From Massospora cicadina (Eukaryota; Entomophthoromycota; Entomophthoromycetes; Entomophthorales; Entomophthoraceae): DNA of 64,000 nt. Position 1 is the stretch's first letter; each line of letters opens with the position of its first letter. Position numbers and translations under genes: made by a program. The stretch spans positions 1 to 64,000 of the forward strand of contig JAKSZP010006627.1 in NCBI GenBank assembly GCA_022478985.1. The letters run 5' to 3'. Shown here piece by piece: positions 58,500 through 64,000 of the stretch. The notes beneath the pieces are model-generated. The model did not search any database, was not told the DNA's origin, and saw only the letters and a list, made by a program, of their open reading frames with translations.

Positions 58500-59530
58500 A
58501 TGGCTGAAGGTCAGCAGCATAGCCATCATCAGACATATGGAAAGAAAAATGGAATTTTATGCCACAACTCGTAGATATGGGTACCAAACCCATCACTGCA
58601 GCGGGAAGTGCTGTGGGCGTTGCACAACCATCCGTTGGTGGGACATCAGGGGGTGGCGAAGATGATTGACCTGGTGCGGCGGAAATATTTGTGGGCTGGC
58701 TTTCAAAAGGATATAAAAAATTATGTAGCATAATGCTTGGTTTGTGCACATTTGTAGCCTTCACTAAAGCAGCTGGTGGGTAAGTTAGTTCCACTCCAAA
58801 TTACAAATTGGCCGCAGGGCTTGGTTAGTGTGGAATTTATCACAGGATTACCTAAGAATCAGGTGAAGGATGCAATAATGGTTGTGGTCAACTGGTTAAC
58901 AAAAGATGCCAAATTTTTCTCATGTACTTCAAAATTCTCAGCCAGTGACACTGCAAAGATTTTCATTGACAAGATCTTTGCCCATCATGGCTTACCAGTG
59001 GAAATCATCTCGGACTGCAGTCCACAATTCACATCAAAATTCTGGTCGAGCCTGCTCAGTAATTTGAAGATCTGGCCATGTAGGGCTTCAGCTTACCATC
59101 CTTAATCTGACGGCCAAATGGAAATAGCAAACCAAATATTGGAGCAATACCACTGATGCTACATTTCAGATCAGCAGAATGATTGGGTCTCTTGGATCAG
59201 ACTCGCTCAGTTCACTTATAATACCCACCACCAATCATTGATAGGGATGTCTCCATTCTTTGCTAATCATGGATCAAATTCAACGCTGGGTGGAGGATCA
59301 AACAGTGGAGTATGTTAGGGGGTGGACAAATAATCCCAGAAAATGACTGAAATTGGGAAAAGATTGCAGAATAACCTTGAGCGCGCCACAGCATGACAAA
59401 AAAGATATGTGGATTGGTGGAGAGCGCCAGACCCATCGTTTGCTTCAGGGGAGTGGGTATTAGTGGCGACAAAAAATTACATGGTACCGGTGAAGAGCCA
59501 GAAACTCAGACAGAAGTTCTTGGGCCCTTG
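58500..59530 (+). pseudogene. Gypsy D integrase
   Basis: The zinc-binding HH-CC region spans about 58610-58750 in broken form. The DDE core begins WPQGLVSVEFITGLP near 58820, with Glu at the position of the first catalytic Asp, then EIISDCSPQFTSKFW (second Asp, near 59010) and GQMEIANQILEQY (catalytic Glu, near 59115). QQNDWVSWIRLAQFTYN and IGMSPFFANHG follow. The first-Asp change alone would disable it. Confidence 0.75.
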
Positions 59531-59689
59531 TAAGGTGATCTAGGCTGTTAACAAGGAGGCGTTCAAATTAGATCTCCCAGAAGGGTCTAAGGCCCATCCA
59601 GTGATTCACGGTTCTCAACTCTGAGGATTTTGGGGGCGGGGACCAGAGCGACCTGAGCCACTGAATCCATGGGAGGAGTACAGCCAAGA

Positions 59690-59845
59690 GTATGAGGTCA
59701 AGCGGATTTTGAAGGAGTGTTGGGTCAGGGGTCACCAGCAGTTCCTGGTGAAATGGAAGGGATATCCGGTGAAGTAAGCGACCTGGAAAACTCCAGCGGA
59801 GTGCAAGCGATGCCTCAAGAAGATCCAAGAGTTTCTGGATTTGTG
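59690..59845 (+). pseudogene. Gypsy D chromodomain
   Basis: YEVKRILKECWVRGHQQFLV then KWKGYPVK and a stop, then ATWKTPAECKRC and IQEFLDL. The aromatic residues Y, W, Y typical of methyl-lysine-binding chromodomains are present; a single TAA interrupts it. Sits at the C-terminal end of Pol, as in chromoviruses, immediately before the 3' LTR. Confidence 0.78.
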
Positions 59846-59854
59846 AGGAAGTGA

Positions 59855-60522
59855 TGTGATGGATTGGGGTCAACCTGATCCACACATTGACCTCATGAAT
59901 ATTGTCTCAAATTTACGTACAAATTTGGAGGTCAAATTGGGGAAGTTAGACCAATTTGAAAAATCTTTAGATAAAGCAATTGTAAGTAAGAATTCAAAGA
60001 CCCACAAATAGGACTGATCTGGCGTATCAAACGACCAGTGTCCTGAATCTTCCAAATGGTCGTTATGTGGGATATGGGACTTTCCAAAACCACAATTTGG
60101 ATGTCTCTTGAGAGCCAAAATTAGGGTTTTGGTTGAAATACTTTAAATTATCAGAAATGCTTTAAAATGAGGAAATGGTAACTGAAGTTACAGTTCATAA
60201 CTCAAAAAAATTATCAAAATAAAATCACATTGCTTGTTTTAAAATTTATATAAAAAATTATTTCAATTGGAAGCCGGAACAATGAGCTCAGCAAGTGAGC
60301 TAGGCCAGGCATTGCCCTAATTTGTGGCCCTAACTTTAGGTCAGGCTATGCTGCTTGCTTATAGCATTGCCAGAACCTTGGTCCGCGAATATGTCGCGAA
60401 TTCTGGAAATGGCACATGGGTGAGAGGGTGGTTTTCAGCGGTATTATCAGTCATGTGGTTGATGACATAACTGCTGCTGCCCAACTCGTTTGTCTCATAT
60501 TGGCAAGAGCCCGTGCGTTACA
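59855..60522 (+). repeat. Gypsy D 3' LTR
   Basis: TGTGATGGATTGGGG to GCGTTACA, followed by the duplication ATGGT. Confidence 0.88.
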
Positions 60523-60527
60523 ATGGT

Positions 60528-61395
60528 CTGATACACATATCACACAATTGGTAATCTATGTCCACACATTCTTGGTGATGCCTGGCCAGTTGGACTTTCA
60601 ATTTTATTATATCAAGGCACTTTTTATGCCCAGGGTGACCCATCGCTGGTGGATCATGGTGAGAGGAGATTACTTCTTCTTGGAGTTTGGGAGACACTCA
60701 AACCTGGTCACAGAACACAAGATGACCCTTATTAACAAGTACTGAAAATACTTTTGTGCTAGTGCACCCAACAGGTCAAACATTTTGAACCCCTCACACA
60801 GGAGGTTTAACTCGCCAGCACCTGAGATATTAACAGCACATCCAGCGCCCAGTTGGCCCTCAAAATTGTGGGAAGAGTAATCATTAAAATCTAGTTAGAA
60901 GGAATCACCACTGTCACCTCCTTCATCTCCTCCTCCATCAGACTCAAGGAAGGGTTGTGACTCAGAAAATCATGGATAATATTTGACGCCCTTTTTATGA
61001 ACTCATACTTAAATTAAAGCTGCACAAGCTTCAAAAGTCTAAGATTAGCAGTGTGCCAACTTCTGGGGTATTTAGAATTACACCAGAGACTGATAATCCA
61101 TCTGCACAATCACCTCATAGCCCCCTGAAGAAGGTGCCACCAGTGAGTCAGCGACCACATTACTGCGGCCAACTCCTTATCATAAATGGCCCAGGACTGT
61201 TCAAATTCAGTGAATTTGCACAAAAATTACGCTACTGGGTGTTGCACCCCATCATGCGCTTGAAGCAGCATAGCTCCCACAGAGGCTGATGAAACGTCAC
61301 ACACTATAATAAAAGGCTTGGTGTGGTCAGCATGGTGAAGAACAAGAGGTGTCACAAACACTTCCTTGATGGTGAAAAGTTTTTAGCCAATGGTG
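60528..61395 (-). mobile_element. Chromovirus B, 5' half (RNase H to integrase zinc domain)
   Basis: Minus strand. RNase H near 61330-61120: FIIVCDVSSASVGAMLLQAH (catalytic Asp), FEQSWAIYDKELAAVMW (catalytic Glu) and LTHWWHLLQGA. Near 60690-60530 lies the integrase zinc-binding domain: MGHPGHKK, HHQECVDI and QLCDMCIRP (C-x2-C). The next protein segment is found only at 48790, on the far side of gypsies C and D, so these are halves of one element. No RT is found further right; the element seems truncated at about 61.4 kb where DIRS sequence begins. Confidence 0.7.
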
Positions 61396-61677
61396 GATGC
61401 TACATGACAAACAAGGGAAATCAAGGATATATACTCGCTTTTTTAAGGAAACTCCTGCTCTTAATAAGGAGGCAGATACTCCAATAATCCCTAATAGTAA
61501 ACCAATTAACTCTATTATGCTTACCGTTCTTAAGTCTTCTGGCTATAGAAAATAAGAGACTTTATGTTTTCTTATTAAAAATAGGAAAAACTCCAGAATA
61601 ATCAGGATACTTCTCTGGCAGGTGTATAGCTGTTTACTTTCCTTTGGGAAATATGTACAGCACTACTTATATAATCT
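61396..61677 (+). mobile_element. DIRS-type retroelement copy 2, first part
   Basis: Degraded plus-strand sequence whose continuation lies beyond the LINE. It ends in the 16-bp LINE target ACTACTTATATAATCT (61662-61677). It resembles 44300-44440 of DIRS copy 1 only weakly. Confidence 0.4.
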
Positions 61678-61704
61678 AACTCTCTTTCCACTCAGCGTAA
61701 CTTT

Positions 61705-62736
61705 ATGAGCAAATTATACAGAAAACAAGAAAATAAATTTGAATCATCCGCCATAGTCTGGCTCCAATGTTCACAGATTCTCCTCCAGCTGTTCCAGTGT
61801 GGTGCAGCGACAAAACTCCCCCACCATTTTCCGTCCAAAAGGAAAATGCGCTTGGACTGGCTCTCCCAGTCATACCAAACCCTGAGACGATTTGTTCCTC
61901 CCAAGGATCTTGACGCCCACCTCGCAGGAACCCAAGTGGTACCCCATCGCCCCCTGGTGCTCCCCCAGAGCAACACGCATTTTGGCCTTAGGGTCAACTA
62001 TTAAAAACTTTATCCATACCATGACCAAGCCATTATTGAAATGGCTCAGGCAGTGATGCGTCACGCCAGTTTTATTGAATTCCGCCCCTATAAGGGATTT
62101 TTCAACTCAGCTTCACCTGTGAAGCTGATGCCGCCACTGCAACAACTGTGCTCCTGGTTTTCCAGGATATCCCTCTCCCCACAATTCAGACCTGGCACCC
62201 AGTGGATAACACTTTAATGGTTCAGTTCTCTGGTTTGCCCACCCACCTTCCCCCTGAGGTGCTCCACCAGAAGCTGATGGAAGGTTTGGCAGCCTATGGC
62301 TCTAACACCATCTTGTAATTTGTGGTCCTAAATGGGCCACACGCCTTACTGGCCTCAGGCATATGCAATAATCAGCCCTGAATCAAATAAAATTGCCCTG
62401 TCGATTCCCCCTCATGCCATTATCCCCTCTGCCCCCAACCATCTGTTCTGGACCCACATCGAGGGTGGACGGACGATCTGTCCATCCTGTTTTGAATTGG
62501 ACCACTCAAAACGCAAGTGCCCATCCATAGCTGCTACCAATGGCTCTGATTTTTCGTCCACCAGCTTCCAATCCACCGCCCACCCCACGCCAGCTTTGGT
62601 ATGGGGTATGACCCTACATCTCCCTCCCCCTAAGCCTGTTGCTGCAGCTGTGCCAATAGCCACCAATCAGCCTCCTTCTCGCCTCAGCGCCACAAACGCT
62701 CCATCCAATCAAGCACAGGATTGGACCCCAGTTTGA
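61705..62736 (+). pseudogene. LINE ORF1 with CCHC zinc knuckle
   Basis: Two main frames (61705-62004 and 62332-62736) joined through a frame-changed middle (62100-62320). The second carries TICPSCFELDHSKRKCPS, spaced C-x2-C-x4-H-x4-C, near 62475-62525, then a Pro/Ala/Thr-rich tail. The N-terminal part is basic (FPSKRKMRLDW). RNA-binding ORF1 role inferred from the knuckle and LINE context. Confidence 0.65.
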
Positions 62737-62819
62737 TCCCATGCATCCTCTAACAAACCAACAAACATCAGTAATATGCTGACTTCCCAAATCAATTCAA
62801 CCAAAATCCTTGAGATCTA

Positions 62820-63437
62820 TTGGCTGAAATTGATGAGTCCAGGAATATAATTGAAGGCCACAATATACAAATTGAGTGGTTTATGTTTATCTACCAAGAC
62901 GTTGATCTACCCCCTCATTTATACGCCCCCATCAAAATGCCAAAATGTTCCGTGGCAACTACCAGCTGGCTGTTGAAGCAACGGCCAAACCAGATTGTCA
63001 TCCTCTCCGCAAAGCTGCCGCCAAATCAGTGGTGATTCTTGCAGGAGGAATCCCTCCTCCCTTTGTTTCCTCCAAAGCCAATAAGGTATGAATAAATATG
63101 TTGATAAAAGCCCACAAAGGCGCCAATGACACCATCCGGCATGTGGCAGTGGTAGCACAGAATTTCTGAATCAAAAATATAACCTGTTCCAAAATTGCCA
63201 CATCTGTAAAGCTACTTGACGCACGCATGAAAGCTGAACTATCTTTGGCAAATTACGTCAGAAATCTTATGTATAATGGCTATATTCCTACCACCCCAAC
63301 CATCAGAAATATATCTCAACATCCTGCTGATTCCCTGATGCCCCTGCTCTCCGCTGTAGCCCAAGCCCTGCTTTGGGATGAAGTAGAGGCTGAGGATGAG
63401 CCCCCTGATACCGCCTCCCCTTCCGCCATGATGATAT
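62820..63437 (+). pseudogene. LINE ORF1 C-terminal domain, unrecognised
   Basis: Nearly continuous coding-like sequence (two stops and a frame change) after the zinc knuckle, ending in an acidic DEVEAEDEPPDTASPS tail and a stop at 63437. Contains KIATSVKLLDARMKAELSLANY-type helical sequence (no more than weakly matched in copy 2). I do not recognise a fold. Confidence 0.45.
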
Positions 63438-63614
63438 AAGTGGTTCCCGCTGTCCCACCTGGTTGGTTGAGTTTGCGTTATATGTGTCATCCGCTCATTT
63501 TGGGCGGTTTGTTCGTTTTATTAAGTGGGGATTTATTTTTAGGTTTTGAGTTTTGGTAATGTCTGTCCCATGGTCAGCTTACCTAAGTTGAATAAAAAAC
63601 TACTTACCTAATCT

Positions 63615-64000
63615 GGACGATAAATTGCTGGTAAGAACAACAAACAGACAATAAATGGCAAACAATGATTAATAAACATTAACACAGTAGTTATCAATTA
63701 CCAATATTTAGATGATGTTTTATTAACTAGCCAGGCACCAGTATCATATACTCAGCATCTCCTGGCCAAACACATCTTTCTAGATGAGTCCATTCATATT
63801 ATTCCAAGTCCCTGATGGTCTTGGCAATAGATTTGAAAATCCTTAAGTCAATTTAACCCTTATTGCCTAAATGCCAATCATATCACCCCAAAATAGAAGG
63901 CAAATTTACTCTCATAATTGGGAGGATTTTGGGTGTAATAATGACAATAAAAAATGAAGGATTGTCTAAGAGGCTGCTCAATTAGAGCTAAGTCATATCT
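63615..64000 (+). mobile_element. DIRS-type retroelement copy 2, second part
   Basis: YLDDVLLTSQAPVSYTQHLL near 63700-63765 is an RT palm with both catalytic Asp, of the DIRS type, and aligns at the DNA level with 44450-44600. It continues degraded to the window edge; the tyrosine recombinase would lie outside. Confidence 0.6.

Larger units (their letters stand above)
54962..60522 (+). mobile_element. Gypsy D: full-length chromodomain Ty3/gypsy element
   Basis: Complete 5.56-kb element: LTRs 54962-55632 and 59855-60522, flanked by the perfect 5-bp duplication ATGGT (54957-54961 and 60523-60527). It codes Gag, protease, RT, RNase H, integrase and chromodomain in that order on the plus strand. 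A purine-rich GTGAGGAAGTGA precedes the 3' LTR. It is the best-preserved element here but has frameshifts between protein blocks, so it is inactive. It inserted beside the outer end of gypsy C and is therefore younger than it. Confidence 0.9.
61678..63598 (+). mobile_element. ORF1-only LINE (non-autonomous), 16-bp TSD
   Basis: 1.92-kb insertion flanked by ACTACTTATATAATCT (61662-61677) and ACTACTTACCTAATCT (63599-63614), 14 of 16. Inside there is an ORF1-type protein but no endonuclease or RT. The 3' end GTCCCATGGTCAGCTTACCT followed by AAGTTGAATAAAAA is the LINE family's own. It therefore looks like a non-autonomous derivative that keeps ORF1 and the 3' recognition sequence, like the half-L1 (HAL1) elements of mammals. 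An internally deleted single copy is the alternative. Confidence 0.7.

Noticed and set aside
1..64000. CRISPR arrays, operons, ribosome-binding sites, prokaryotic genes
   Set aside because: All recognisable proteins are eukaryotic transposon types; no regularly spaced repeats or operon structure were seen.

Overview
This is a 64-kb stretch of an AT-rich, intron-poor-looking eukaryotic genome made almost entirely of decayed transposable elements. No housekeeping gene, rRNA or tRNA gene and no intact host protein could be recognised. The mix is Ty3/gypsy LTR elements of at least five lineages (two with chromodomains), DIRS-type tyrosine-recombinase retroelements, an APE-type LINE family and one Tc1/mariner element. 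The chromoviruses and DIRS elements look like those of early-diverging or basidiomycete fungi. The mariner and a protein fragment near 3.6-4.0 kb look like families I know from arthropods and other invertebrates. I would call it a repeat-rich fungus (possibly arthropod-associated) or an invertebrate animal; the sequence alone does not settle it.

Layout. 1-5 kb: an unrecognised retroelement-like pseudogene (family X, copy 1), a metazoan-type protein relic, then AT-rich filler. 5-6.6 kb: LINE ORF1 relic. 8.8-16.2 kb: a small non-autonomous LTR element with a Pro-rich repeat ORF, whose 3' LTR is split by a nearly full-length 5.46-kb LINE (minus strand). 17.1-25.0 kb: minus-strand gypsy F. 25.1-36.7 kb: plus-strand gypsy A, holding family X copy 2 and a 5'-truncated LINE. 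36.7-42.1 kb: plus-strand gypsy E, split in its integrase by the mariner. 42.2-43.9 kb: LINE ORF1 relic (minus). 44.3-45.6 kb: DIRS copy 1. 45.7-47.0 kb: family X copy 3. 47.0-48.8 kb plus 60.5-61.4 kb: two halves of one minus-strand chromovirus (B), pushed 11.7 kb apart by gypsy C (minus, 48.8-54.95 kb) and gypsy D (plus, 54.96-60.52 kb, with a perfect 5-bp target duplication). 61.4-64 kb: DIRS copy 2, split by an ORF1-only LINE.

The LINE machinery seems central. Three LINE insertions carry 16-bp target-site duplications (TSDs). Three tiny insertions of only 46, 32 and 16 bp, sharing one A-tailed 3' end, also carry 16-bp TSDs; they look like extreme 5'-truncated products of target-primed reverse transcription of an unidentified template. 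LTR pairs show a strong ancestral-CpG decay signature (CA in one LTR against TG in the other), which suggests CpG methylation and fits the many TGA stops at expected Arg codons.
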